A stretch of 64,000 bases of DNA, taken from contig JAZAYU010000003.1 in the NCBI GenBank assembly GCA_038501625.1, positions 1,863,001 through 1,927,000 of the forward strand, in the 5' to 3' direction. The position numbers and the translations under genes were made by a program. The notes beneath the pieces were generated by a model. That model worked only from the letters and a program-made list of their open reading frames with translations, ran no database searches and was not told the origin of the DNA. Within the stretch, counting starts at the first letter, position 1. Each line of letters opens with the position of its first letter. Shown piece by piece: positions 1 to 10,835 of the stretch. The stretch is from Corbicula japonica. Taxonomy: Eukaryota > Mollusca > Bivalvia > Venerida > Cyrenidae.

Positions 1-850
1 CTTAGAGAGCGGAAACAGTAATTTTGGACAATTCAAGGGCCATAATTCAGAAGTGCCTGGGGGGATTTGGCTGGTAATAGAACTTGGTCGAGATATTATG
101 CCCACCAACATATTCAACAAGTTTGATAAAGACTGGATGAAAACTCTTTGACTTAGAAAGCGTAAACCCTTATTTTGGACAATTCAAGGGCCACAATTCA
201 GGAGTGCATGGGGGGATTTGGCTGGTTATATAAATTGGTCCAGATATTATGCCCACCAACATATTCACCAAGTTTGATAAAGACAGGACAAAAACTCTTT
301 GACTTAGAAAGCGGAAACCAAATTCTGGACAATTCAAGGGCCAAAATTCAGGAGTGCATGGGGGGATTTGGCTGGTTATAGAACTTGGTTGAGATATTAT
401 GCCCACCAACATATTCACCAAGTTTGATAAAGACCGGATGAAAACTCTTTTTACTTAGAGAGCGGAAACAGTAATTTTGGACAATTCAAGGGCCATAATT
501 CTGGAGTGCCTGGGGGGATTTGACTGGTAATAGAACCTGGTCGAGATATTATGCCCACCAACATATTCACCCACCAACATGTTCACCAAGTTTGATAAAG
601 ACCGGATGAAAACTCTTTGACTTAGAGAGCGGAAACAGTAATTTTGGACAATTCAAGGGCCATAGTTCAGGAGTGCCTGGGGGGATTTGGCTGGTTATAG
701 AACTTGGTCGAGATATTATGCCCACCAACATATTCACCAAGTTTGATAAAGACCAGATGAAAACTTTTTGACTTACAGAGCGGAAACCCTGTGGATGCCG
801 CCCGCCGCAGGTGTTCCCATAATACGTCCGGTTTTTCAACAGGGCGTATA
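1..850. repeat. 151-bp tandem satellite (family A)
   Basis: Five to six head-to-tail units begin at about 1, 152, 303, 454, 621 and 772, each opening CTTAGARAGCGGAAAC. The spacing is 151 bp except for one 167-bp unit, which carries a small duplication of its CCCACCAACAT segment near 560-590. The array continues past the left edge. The last unit passes into a tail (GGTGTTCCCATAATA, then a GGGCGTATAAAA end) shared with single copies at 3964-4172 and 5160-5445, so the satellite is an amplified internal part of a dispersed element. ORFs crossing it are repeat artefacts. Confidence 0.9.
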
Positions 851-1212
851 AAAAGGTGCATAAATCCATCAAATGTGATCTTGACCTTGAGAATCTGGCA
901 TCATCTCAATTGTGTTGTCATAAGCAATCTAATTTAATAGTTAGATGAAGAGATATTAAGAAATGGCAAAACTATAGCCAACGTGAAGTTTTCATACAAA
1001 AAGTGTGTAACTCCATCAAAAGTGACCTTGACCTTAAGAATTTAGCATCATCTCGAGCGTGTTGCCATAAGCAACATAATTTAAAAGTGTGATGAAGAAA
1101 TATTAAGAAATTGCAAAGTTACTTAAAGCCAACGTTAAGTTTTCGTGACGCACCTACAGACGGACAAAGCGATCCCTATGTATCGCCTTTTCTTCGAAGG
1201 GCGACACAAAAA
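851..1212. repeat. Family B tandem repeat, about two units
   Basis: Two degenerate units of about 150 bp contain CTCCATCAAAWGTGACCTTGACC and TTTGATGAAGAAATATTAAG. They end in a GACGGACAAAGCGATCCCTA segment and GGGCGACAC. The same unit and tail recur at 6880-7125 and 7745-8636. Confidence 0.85.
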
Positions 1213-1612
1213 AGTGATCATCAATGATTTATAAATAATTATAAAATATAAATAAACATGGTAGATTGCTCGCCAGGCAAGTTCTCACTTAGATGATGCC
1301 TTGTGAGTTGTTTGAAGTTTCACACTTCCACTTATCCGATAACTTTACATAGGATATTTTAGCCAGTGGGTTTAAAATTTACTTTGACTTAAAAAAACAT
1401 TGTTCAAGTCGAATTTGACTTAAGCTGTAGAATATTATACTTGTAGATAAAAAGAACAAATTGTGATGGGACTCTGAAATTATTTCAAAATAACCTATGG
1501 TTCAACTTCTGTTATTTTGACACAAGTTTGGACTGTACTTGCAATTGAAAGTAGTCAAATATGAAATAAGAGCAACTTTAAGACAGGCAATTATGTGTCT
1601 CAAGTTGTTTAC
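1213..1612. other. AT-rich stretch, no gene seen
   Basis: Unique-looking AT-rich DNA, probably intronic to the minus-strand gene that starts at 9714. No coding, RNA or repeat signal is recognised. Confidence 0.5.
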
Positions 1613-4600
1613 CTTTGCTGTGCTCCTTTTCACCTTTCTGTTTATCTTCAGTGATTGCTTCATGCTCCTCAGCATTGTTGTTCACATTTCCTTCAGCTAT
1701 ATCTTCAGCGCTCTGTAGAAGTTCCTGAAATATTGCCAGTTTTGTTGTGTTGTACTCTGGTTATGCTACAACCCATTTTGGCTTGAACATAGACCTTAAG
1801 CCATCTTGTTTCAATCCTAGAACCCATAGATACTGAATCAATGATTGGATTTACACTGGTCAAGTATGCGTAAAAAGAGAGTTTATATGGAGGAAAGGGT
1901 TAATGTTATTCTCATGTACAGTAACATTCATGTTTGGGGGAATATGCACAAGTTAAACAAGAATGCCAGAGCCACAAAATATGCCCATCAAAGAATTTAA
2001 TGTTCAGAGGTGTAGAATTCCACTCGACCGCTCGCCATGGCGAGTAAATGATCCGTTGGGTCGAGTGAAGCGGCGGAAACACTCGACCAACCGGGCGAGT
2101 AAATTTTTAGCAAAGCACATGTGTTTTCTTCTGAAAAATAAAATATTTTAACTTTGTTTACAAAATACAATTCGATTTCCAGTATTTTGGTCCATTTCCG
2201 GTGTATTCGAAACGTTTCTGATGTAAAGGTAACAGCAGCAATTTATTTTTATCCTCATTGGGTTTCCCAAATCACAACGAGGCTCCAAGTGCACGTAATT
2301 TCCCGCTTTACGTCAAATGTCGAAACAAATGAAGATAATGTTTTTTTACACAAGGTAGGGGTGATGATGAAAAGCAAGAGAGTGAGCGAGACACAGGGTT
2401 CGTACAGACTTGCTGACCTAAAATTCAATGACTTTTCCATGACTTTTCCATGATGAATTTCAATATTCCATGATATCAAATTTCATCTGTTTAACAACAC
2501 CAGTGCTCAATATCGTAAAGAAAAAACATATAAAAATGATTTCATTCATTTATTTAATAAAATGCATTTAAATGAATGTTTTTTTTTAATTATTACTTAA
2601 ATGCACTTTTAATTTTATTGTCAATTTCTTCTATTTCCATCTTTTTGTCTTTGGCTGTCCTCCTTAAAGAGTTTGCTTGGGTAACAAATGAGACTTTTCC
2701 AGTCATCTCTGCCTTGTCACTTAGTTTTTCACTAGCATTCATCAGATCTTTTACTTCCTCTTCCAGCTTTAGTTTTTTCTTCTTCAAGACTGTCACTTCA
2801 TCATGCACTTTCTTTCTTTTTCCTACTTCAGCTTTGGATTTTTCTGCCTCTCTTTTTTGCTGTAAATACATTTCGTACTTGTGCCTGGATGCCTTACAAG
2901 ACTGCAGTGACTCTTTACTTAAGTCAACATTTTGAATGCCTCCTACTTTGTTCACATGGTCACAAATCAGTCTGTGAGCTATGATGCTTTTATGTTTCAG
3001 ATTCTCAACCTCTACCTTTTTGTTGATACTGAACCCTCTCTCGACTGCCGCCTGTCCATGTGACATAGTTAATAGCAATTGTATCAATTCAAGCAATGCT
3101 TGGTACTTTGAATTTTGTGACAAACATTCATAGAACAGTTCATCCACTGAAGTAATGTTTTTATTAAAATTTTTGAATCTATCTGAACCATACCTAGGAA
3201 TTTCCTCCAAAAAGAAGGAGTACAAGTTAATCAAACCATCACACTCTTGTTCCTTAACCAGTGAGTTATTGAACAGAAGATGAAGCAACTTCTTGAAGTT
3301 TTCAACACATTTGTTTTTGTCAGATTGCATCTTCACTGGATTCAGACATGACAAGTACCTGACAAGTGAATAGCTGCATGGACATTTTGTGAGCAGCTTT
3401 CATATGACTCATTTTTACGGTATTTTGAACACGAAAAATAGGCAAGGTCGCAAAAACGGAAGTAACTGAACCGGTGTCATAGCAATTTCTACCCGTGAAA
3501 AATTTTTTACCCATGAAAAAAATACTGCATACATAGGTGTTACACTACTAATTCCCGATTTCGAACGCCAGTGTCGTATAACGTAGACGTATAAAGTTAA
3601 ATAGTTCATTTTTCTTTTAAGCGTAATACTCGGCAAATAATATAATTCAAGGATATTTATTAGGAATTCCATGATTATTTTGAGAAATTCCATGATAATT
3701 CCCCGATAATTTTCAAAATTTCAGAATTCCCTGAGTTTTCCATGATTTCTTAAAAAAAACTGATTTTCCGTGACTTTTCCAGGTCTGTACAAACCCTGGA
3801 GACAGTAAGGAAGAGATAGAACAAGTAGAAAAACGAAAATTGCAACAGAAAGAGTATTTTATTTAAAATGTAAGGGCGAGTCTTCTTTCTGTAAGGGCGA
3901 GTGCACTTACTCATTCACTCGACCTGCAGGGCAAGTGGGTCAAAGAAAATTTCTACATCTCTGTTGTTTGTACCAAAAAGGGCCATAACTCTGAAGTGGC
4001 TAAAGTGATTTTGCTGGTTACCAAACGAGGCCGAGATATTATGCCCATAAAAATTTTCCCAAATTTTCATGTAGATTGGTAAACAAATGTTTGAGCAGAC
4101 ATCCCTGTGGACAACACCCAGATGCCTGCCTGCCATGGGTGTTCGCATAATTGTCTTCAATGGGCGTTAAAAAAGATAATATAAGATATAAGATAAGATA
4201 AGAGACTATTTTGGTGCTTTCATTCAACTTATTGTAAAATATGTACATTGAAACAATAGATTATGGAACTGCTCTATTTTACATTCCAGTTGATTGTATT
4301 TTTACACGGAACAAATGTTACAAAAGACCTATCAATTATGTCTTATGTCAAACCAACACAAAGAACTAACAGCTAAGACTCAGATTTTATACATAATGAA
4401 CAGTACTGTTCATACATTAACATTTCAAGACTGTTCAAGTAAATTGGAAATTAAATATCTCTGCTCTGAGCTTTTCCAAAATGCTACCTTTTACATCTCC
4501 AAAAGCAGTGTGAAATTGAATGCTGACTAATAATTAGAATTACAGTAATGTCAAACTAGGTTTACTATGTATTAAAACTTGGTCATATATAAACCAAATA

Positions 4601-7600
4601 TAAAGCTAACATAACTCACAGCATTATGTGTGGGCTCGGGATCTGTGACACCATCAACCTTCCCAACTAAGGCAGCATCTACATCTGTACCCGATGTGGT
4701 ACTCACTAGAAAACAATACATCCACCATCAAATAGTATGTATCTGATAAACTAAGTTATAAAGTACAGAAGTGTTGCAAACATAGACGCTGGCTCAATTT
4801 CCAATGTAAAAACTGTTAACATATCTTTTATTTCCAATGCTGTCTGAAATGCTGTACATTTTGTTTATATTATTGATTATGTTTGGTGATATATTATATG
4901 CCCGAGAAGGTACTTGTGAGGATGTCTAATTTTATTTTTGTGTTACATTAAAATTACAAACTACTGATATGGTTGGTTTGTCTTGGTGACGTATATTTAC
5001 CAAAACTCCCAATTACAAGATGCTAATATTATATTCACTGTGCTGAATATGCTAAATAGATTTTTAGTCAACAAATTTTATTTTTTGCAAATAATGTCAT
5101 GAAATTGTTACTGTACATTACCATCAATATATTTCTTATACATTTGCTTTTTCACATAATTACACAATCATCATGTGCCAAAGTGCCACAAAAAAATGCC
5201 CATTGAAGAATTTGCCCTTTTTTGTACCAATAAAGGTCCATAACTAGGAAGTGGCTGCAGCAATTTGGCTGGTTATCAAACTTAGGCGAGATATTATGCC
5301 CATAAAAATTTTCGCAAAAGTTCATGAAGATCAGTTTGTTTGAATTATGGAGTGGACATCGCTGTGGATGCAGCCCGGACACCCTTCCGCCATAGGTGTT
5401 CCCATAATAATACAAAACGTCTTCAGCGGGCGTATTAAAATGTAAAACATATGGAACTCAAAAATCAAGAATAAATAGTGCTGAGGTAAGTATCTGAGTA
5501 CTAGCACATCCATGAATACTTTAAGAAAATCTGTTATGAATATTTTGCCATTGCAATGACTGTGAAAATCACTAACTTTTACTAAGACATAAAATTTTAT
5601 GTTAAGTAATTGTTTATTTGATGTAAATGAAAATGATCTACAAGGTGGTTCTTTAGATGATGTTTTGCAAAGGCATGAACTGCAAGTTAAACAAATGTTA
5701 TTTTTGATTTAGATCCAAACACCACTTGAAATTTATTAATCTGAAAAGACCACACTGAAGGTTCCATGTTCATTGTCATGCATACTATCATTTGGGATGG
5801 CTCAACATTTGGTACCTTTTGCACTCAACCTGGGGTAATGCAGCGTGCAATAATATCCACAAACTGGCACAATCACACCATCACGCAGTAGCGGATGAGC
5901 ATACTATTGTTTGGGATGGGTCAAAATTGGTACCATTTTCTTGTTTAGTAATCTAGTTGTATTTTACCTGGAGTATGGGCATTCATATGTATTTCTATTA
6001 CTATACAAAAACTGGTTCTATCAAACCCAGCCTGCAATATTTTCATATCTGTCAGGTTACAGAGATATGCTGGATTTATATATCTCAGTTCCCCTGTCAA
6101 ACTCTGTTCTGTTCAGTTATCCCCACTGTTCTCTCATTTTGGGTGAATCCATTCCTTTTATCTCACGCACACATTATGCTGGAATGTTATTAATCTAAAA
6201 AACCCACAATGTTCACCATCATGCATATTATCGACTGGTACAGTTAACTTGTTTGATATCAAGTTGCACCCAGCCTGGGGGCTTTATGGCATTGGCAATA
6301 ATATGTATGCATGAAGTGGTTCAATTAAACCCAGCCAGCATTATTTTTATATTATTATTGCTTTCATAGATGCATTTTTATTTAATTTTAGTAATTATGG
6401 ATAGCATCTACTCACTGTTTAAACAAGTTGGTGATGGAGGTGTTATCTCCACTTTACACACAACCTGACACTCCTCTGTGGGGGTTATCTTCTCCTTACA
6501 GACCCCTTCACTATCTCCAGCACCATTATCTGGGATTTCAGTCTCCTGTTTGTCTAAAGAGATAATTCCAACAACTGAAGCAGCAAAAATGTGGACGTTA
6601 CAAAAGGAGATAAACCAGTGGGCCTTTTACTATTACTTGAATAATTTTGTGTCACTTGTATCCCTGTGAAGGCTCTTCTTTAAAACTCAGCAACTGCAAT
6701 TAGTTCTCCTCTGCCCAAGATCATAAAACTAAATCTGGAGACCAATCTCAAAACTTAAGCATCTGATTGGCTGGAATGATGACCAGTCACATTCAGCCAA
6801 TCAGATGTTTAAGATCTGAGACTGGTTCCAATCGTCAGTTTTTATGATCTTGGGCCCTCATGTTTTAATTTTTGGTTATTTCCTGACTAGAAAGTTTGAT
6901 GAAGAAATATTGAGAAATCACAGTTATGGCCAACGTTATGTTATCATGTAAAAATCCAAGTACAAAAAGGGGCATAACTCCATCAAATGTGACCTTGACC
7001 TAAAGAATTTGGCATCATCATGAGCATATTGTCATAAGCATTATAATTTGAAAGTTTCAAAGGACGGACGGACAGACCGACGGACGGACGGACAAAGCGA
7101 TTTCTTCGGAAGGGCGACACAAAAACCACACAAATGACCACTCATCAGTATGCATTTTTAATATTTTTATCAGAGATTAAGATTAGTCAAACCTGTATTA
7201 AGCAGACACCCAATGACATGACAAAATGTGGCTGCTTTTAAAACACAGGTGGCTGTTTTAAGACAGGAAAAATTTAGAACAAAATGTCAGGACATAAATT
7301 TTTTTTCTATCTGGCTGTTTAAGACAGGTGGCTGCTGAATGCAGGTGGCTGCTAAGGCAGGTTCAACATTAAATGGAATATTGTAACAATATGCAGTCTG
7401 TGACTGTGAGTTTACTTGAGCAATATGAAATGATGGTACCTTCAGACTACACTGGTCGCCAGTTACAATATTCCATACTGTCATTATGTCCATTGTTGGC
7501 CAATCTATTCATTGTTCTTATGGATGATTTACCAAATTTCACTGACTGAATTGTCCACAATCTAGACCTTAATGTCAACACTGGTTGCAAATGTGACATC

Positions 7601-9714
7601 AGTTGTGCTCAGTATTGGCTGATGTCCCCATTCCAATAAGGAAGTCACTGCATGTTATCAAGCCTTCAACATCAATACAGTCTTAATCATTACCAGCTGT
7701 TGAAACTCTAAACAGGGCTGAAGATTATACTACATGGGTGTTCAGTTGAACACTTGTGTCGCCCTTTGGTGCTGTCGGAATAAAAATGCAAGTACAAAAA
7801 GGGGCATAACTCCATCAAATGTGACCTTGACCTTAAGAATATAGTATCGTGACGAGCGTATTGTCATAGGGAATATAATTTGAAAGTTTGATGAAGAAAT
7901 ATTAATAAATGGCAAAGTTATAGCCAACGTTAAGTTTTCTTATAAAGTGGAATAACTCCATCAAGTGTGACCTTGACCTAAAGAATGTGGTATTATCAGG
8001 AGCGTGTTGTGAAAAGGAATATAATTTGAAAGTTTGATGAATAAATATTAAGAAATGGCAAAGTTATAGCCAATGTTAAGTTTTCGTAAAAAGGGAAATA
8101 ACTCCATCAAATGTGACCTTCACCTAAAGAATGTGGTATCAACACGAGCATGTAGTCATAAGGAATATAATTTGTAAGTTTGATGTAAAAATATTAAGAA
8201 ATTACAAAGTTATAGCCAATGTTAAGTTTTTGTGTAAAAATCCAAGTACAAAAAGGGGCATAACTCCATCAAATGTGACCTTGACCTTGAGAATTTTGCA
8301 ACATCTTGAGAGTGTTGTCATAAGCAATATAATTTGAAAGTTTGATGAAAAAAATATGAAGAAATGACAAAATTATAGCCAACGTTAAGTTTTCGTGTAA
8401 AAATCCAAGTACAAAAAGGGGCATAACTCCATCAAATGTGACCTTGACCTAGAGAATTTGGCATCATCTTGAGCGTGTTGTCATAAGCAATATAATTTGC
8501 AAGTTTGATAAAGAAATATTAAAAAATGGCAAAGTTATAGCCAACGTTAAGTTTTTGTGACAGACCGACCGACAGACGGACGGAAGGACAGACAAAGCGG
8601 TCCCTATGTATCGCCAATCCTTCGAAAGGGCGACACAAAAACTGAGATTTGAAACCAGTCTCAAATGTCAAGCACCTGATAAGCATCTAATCAGATTCTT
8701 GACATTTGAGACTGGTTTCCATTCTCAGTTTTAAAACCTTAGGCACAGGTTCTTACCTACTGTTGGTTGCTCGCACGGCACATTTTCTGTCGAACTTTGT
8801 GGCACTCCATCGCCAGTAATGTCTTTGGTATTCTGCGAGACTTCACTAGCACCAGGATCAGCCTCGTTTTCACCTTCTTTATTGTTCACCTGACTATTCG
8901 TTTCATTTTCTACCACCTCTGGTCTTCCTGTAAATAATATAATCAGTGCTTTAGGTCAGTTCTGATCTATCATGCTAAACAGGGGAAACTAGGGGCCCTG
9001 AGTGTTGGACTCCCACCAGAAACAAGATTTGTCTGCATTTCCTCAACCAATGAAAGGCACAATTAATAACCAACCATATAACTGAGTACATTGTGTGAGT
9101 ACTGTGAATTTGCCTCTGTTTGCAGCTTACTTTTTTACACAAGTATTGTTCATTGATCATTTTGATCCATGAATTTAAAACCAACATTAATGAAGGAATT
9201 GAACTTAAAACTATTTTAGAAATTTGCAAGCCACAATGTTAAGAACCCACAAAAAAGCCGTTTAACTAATATGAAATTTCTTGCCTAGTAATGTATGTGC
9301 ATCCACAGTAATAAAAAATAGAAAACTTGAAAAGAAATTTTGCTTTACTCCATGGGATATAGCTGTTATCCATAAGTGACCAGTGCTGATCCAGATCTGC
9401 CAACACATCTGTGCCATCTGATCAGGATCTACACTGATCAGTTTTTTAATCATTGGATTATTTCTGAGGAAGTAATGAACAGTGTAGATCCTGATAAATG
9501 GCACTAATGTTTTGTTGACAAGATCTACCGTACTCTGTTGGCTTATTTTCAATTTTCTGTACAGGATTACAATATGTAGTAATTTTGCAGTAAAAGTTTG
9601 TTTACAAAAAACATATTTTGACTACCAGTAAGATTAAATTGTGTTCATAAAAACAAAAAAGAACTTACGAAGAAATGTGTAGAGCTTCCCAAAGATATTC
9701 ACTATATTGGCCAT
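1613..9714 (-). CDS. Unrecognised acidic low-complexity protein, 5' five coding exons (3' end outside window)
   Basis: Spliced from exons 9714-9669 (5' UTR to 9734), 8927-8757, 6553-6416, 4705-4620 and 1724-1613. Every boundary is AG/GT and all phases agree, giving 553 nt (184 residues plus 1 nt). The ATG lies in GAAATCATGG and encodes MANIVNIFGKLYTFL, a hydrophobic or amphipathic start. The rest is rich in Glu, Asp, Asn, Thr and Gly (for example VNNKEGENEADPGASEV and EEHEAITEDKQKGEKEHSK), so it is probably disordered. The last exon seen ends in a phase-1 donor (CAAAG/GTAAAC), so the gene continues left of the window. Introns hold family A, B, C and E repeats. I cannot assign a family: no domain, membrane segment or catalytic motif is visible. 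The model rests on five consecutive in-frame joins; the exon set could be incomplete. Confidence 0.6.
1775..1912. repeat. Family D MITE remnant
   Basis: Decayed copy that keeps the right end TATGGAGGAAAGGGTTAA (1895-1912) and an ACACTGGTCAAGTATGCGTA stretch typical of family D. The left end is degraded. Confidence 0.6.
2394..3798 (-). mobile_element. hAT element (inner) with 6-bp target duplication
   Basis: Terminal inverted repeats: left CAGGGTTCGTACAGAC, right (reverse complement) CAGGGTTTGTACAGAC. Both sides are flanked by the direct repeat GAGACA (2388-2393 and 3799-3804). The 1405-bp element encodes only the C-terminal part of a transposase, so it is internally deleted. Many TTCCATGAT-type short repeats lie near both ends. 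Confidence 0.8.
2593..3354 (-). pseudogene. hAT-type transposase, C-terminal remnant
   Basis: A 253-residue ORF inside the hAT element at 2394-3798. The middle carries a stretch SHGQAAVERGFSINK that resembles the hAT C-terminal dimerisation region (a conserved ERxFS near a helix). A Lys/Glu-rich probable coiled coil follows (about residues 165-250). The N-terminal BED finger and the catalytic DDE core of a full hAT transposase are absent, so this cannot be an active transposase. It may still be transcribed or domesticated, but nothing here shows that. The family call is from memory of motifs and is moderate. Confidence 0.55.
4173..4619. other. Intronic AT-rich stretch, no gene seen
   Basis: Opens with a short imperfect GATAA-type run (4173-4203). 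The small ORFs have no recognisable content. It lies between exons of the gene 1613-9714. Confidence 0.5.
4706..5159. other. Intronic stretch, no gene seen
   Basis: AT-rich, with no repeat or coding signal recognised. Lies upstream (on the minus strand) of the exon at 4620-4705. Confidence 0.5.
5160..5445. repeat. Family A dispersed copy, uninterrupted
   Basis: Shares with the satellite the CATAACT..AAGTGGCTG segment, the GAGATATTATGCCCA core and the GGTGTTCCCATAATA tail ending in GCGGGCGTATTAAAA. It serves as the reference for the empty site of the nested insertion at 2005-3963. Confidence 0.8.
5446..5764. other. Intronic stretch, no gene seen
   Basis: AT-rich with no recognised feature. 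Confidence 0.45.
5765..6395 (+). repeat. Family E dispersed repeat, diverged copy
   Basis: Contains TTTGGGATGG..CAAAATTGGTACC, CCCAGCCTGCAATATTTTCATAT and a TGGATTTATATATCTCAG segment, which match copies at 20285-20500 (minus) and 61360-61650 (plus). At least two partial copies overlap here (from about 5780 and about 5895). ORFs of 60-95 residues in it are non-coding by context. Confidence 0.6.
6713..6855. mobile_element. Family C palindromic MITE, copy 1
   Basis: Fold-back element with ends GCCCAAGATCATAAAACT and its inverse. The centre carries CATCTGATTGGCTGGAATG and the inverse CATTCAGCCAATCAGATG. Confidence 0.85.
6880..7125. repeat. Family B repeat, single unit plus tail
   Basis: TTTGATGAAGAAATATTGAG, AAAGGGGCATAACTCCATC, TGACCTTGACC, then a GGACGGACGGACAGACCGAC run and GGGCGACAC. 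Confidence 0.85.
7190..7370. repeat. Degenerate GTGGCTG-type repeat
   Basis: Repeated GTGGCTGCT / CTGTTTAAGACAGG units. Similar text occurs at 26560-26660. Several units, poorly conserved. Confidence 0.5.
7371..7744. other. Intronic stretch, no gene seen
   Basis: No feature recognised; the small ORF on the minus strand has no support. Confidence 0.45.
7745..8636. repeat. Family B tandem array, about six units
   Basis: Units of about 150 bp repeat CATAACTCCATCAAATGTGA, then an ATAATTTGAAAGTTTGATG..ATATTAAGAAATGGCAAAG stretch and TATAGCCAACGTTAAGTTTT. The right tail is a GACCGACCGACAGACGGACG run followed by CTTCGAAAGGGCGACAC. Most units carry a TGACCTTGA nonamer. Confidence 0.9.
8637..8746. 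mobile_element. Family C palindromic MITE, copy 2 (shortened)
   Basis: GAAACCAGTCTCAAATGTCA and its inverse, bounded by ACTGAG/CTCAG; it abuts the family B array at 7745-8636. The central stem is reduced. Confidence 0.8.
9355..9505. repeat. Family D MITE, partial copy
   Basis: GACCAGTGCTGATCCAGATC and CATCTGTGCCATCTGATCAG core sequence; both termini are degraded. It lies in the first intron of the gene 1613-9714. Confidence 0.75.
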
Positions 9715-9954
9715 GATTTCTGTGAATCACCTTCCTGAAACATGGGAGAATTAAGAGCATTAGTTTTATTTATAAATGAAATATCTTCTTGTGATACTGA
9801 TGGAATGTATCTGGGGAAAAAAACGCTGTAAGGGAAAACTGCGTGATTTAAAAGAAACTTTCAGAGGGAAAGGTGCACATAAACAGCTCCTGCTATAGAA
9901 GGAAAAAAATCCTGATTTATGAATACCGAATCATTTGTGTTTTAAAGCTTTTGG

Positions 9955-10835
9955 TTGCCTGGGTGGGAAAAGGGTCCTCTTCCCCTACAGTTGGGAAATT
10001 TTCGTGTCATAAAATCTTGAAATTGGGAAAAAAATAGTCGCAAAATATGGATTTTTCATAATTCATGTTAGTTCACACTAAGTGTTTTATTCAGCTTCAC
10101 AAATATTTTAAGGGCTGATTCCTTACAGGAAAGCCTTTAGTGTAAATGTTATGCAAGAATTAAGTTACTGCCATTTCAATGACTGTCTATGGAAAAACTA
10201 TTTCCACTGGGAAAAAGTTTAATTGAGGTTGCAATTAATGTGAAATGAATCTGATGAATCTGCATTTGAAATTAATATTATAACAGAAGGGAGTGATTCA
10301 AAGCAAATCACTGTGCGGAGGTTGTCACTACATGTCTGTACATACTTTATTTACTGATGATTAAGAGTCTAATCGGATCGATGATAAGAGTTACTCCCCA
10401 TTTATGGTTCTTGCGAAAAACTCTTTTGTCAGTTAGGAAACGGCAATGTTTGCTGTTGGCAACAGTAGGTTTGGGGATTGGGAAAGGTCTGATGATTTAA
10501 TTGGGAAGACTCCTGTCAGCTTTGGGAATGGTACCTTTTAGATTTCACTGCGGTTGGTCCATCTCCTCTTATAATGTGATTTTCAATAACATCCCAATAG
10601 TGGTCTGCGCCGATTAGAAGCGAAATGCAGAAAGTATCTTCTCCGGAGACTGGGTGCGCTAGTTTGATGCCACGAAGGTATGGTAGTTCTGTCACTTTAT
10701 GTAGGGACCGGGTAGACAACGGAAGTCACGTTACGTCACATACAGCGCTTATACGTCGCACATATAATTGCGTTGGCGTTATTCTCAACAGTACCTTTTT
10801 GGGGAGGTAGTTAAAAAAGGAAAAAAAAAACGCTG
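9955..10835. repeat. Left arm of a large inverted repeat
   Basis: Matches, in reverse complement and with clear divergence, 14790-15885. Shared blocks include TTGGGAAATTTTCGTG, TCTTGAAATTGGGAAAAAAA, GATAAGAGTTACTCCCC, GCTTTGGGAATGGTACC and GGAGGTAGTTAAA. A BEL/Pao fragment interrupts it at about 10542-10795. Confidence 0.7.
10516..10719 (-). pseudogene. BEL/Pao retrotransposon fragment (DUF1758-like peptidase region)
   Basis: A 67-residue ORF containing LLIGADHYWDVIENHIIRGD followed by GPTAVKSK. This is the signature of the aspartic-peptidase-like DUF1758 region found in BEL/Pao polyproteins (family knowledge). It is a short fragment with no reverse transcriptase or integrase nearby. Compared with the other arm of the inverted repeat, about 250 bp (10542-10795) is inserted at a GGTACC site. 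A direct GTACC flanks the insert, and read on the minus strand the insert begins TGTTGAGAATA, as an LTR would. It is therefore a rearranged, non-functional insertion. Confidence 0.65.

Larger units (their letters stand above)
2005..3963. mobile_element. hAT-like element (outer), non-autonomous, itself interrupted
   Basis: The termini are inverted: left CAGAGGTGTAGAATTCC, right (reverse complement) CAGAGATGTAGAAATTT. Subterminal CGAGTG/CTCGACC/GGGCGAGT motifs repeat at both ends. Without the inner element it would be about 550 bp and has no coding capacity, so it is MITE-like. The target-site duplication is not clear. CAG-RG termini are typical of hAT elements (family knowledge). Confidence 0.65.
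1966..4172. repeat. Family A dispersed copy, split by a transposon nest
   Basis: The left piece (1966-2004, GCCACAAAATATGCCCATC) and right piece (3964-4172, from TTGTTTGTACCAAAAAGGG to GGGCGTTAAAA) together match the uninterrupted copy at 5160-5445. The 2005-3963 interval is absent from that copy and is therefore an insertion. Confidence 0.75.

Noticed and set aside
170..872. Overlapping ORFs in the first kilobase
   Set aside because: Frame-through of the 151-bp satellite; the peptides repeat with the DNA unit.
7287..7493. 68-residue minus-strand ORF in an intron of the acidic-protein gene
   Set aside because: Not bounded by usable splice sites and it overlaps a degenerate repeat.
10245..10275. 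Hammerhead-ribozyme-like CTGATGA..GAAA text
   Set aside because: No stems can be formed around it and the matching arm of the inverted repeat does not conserve it.
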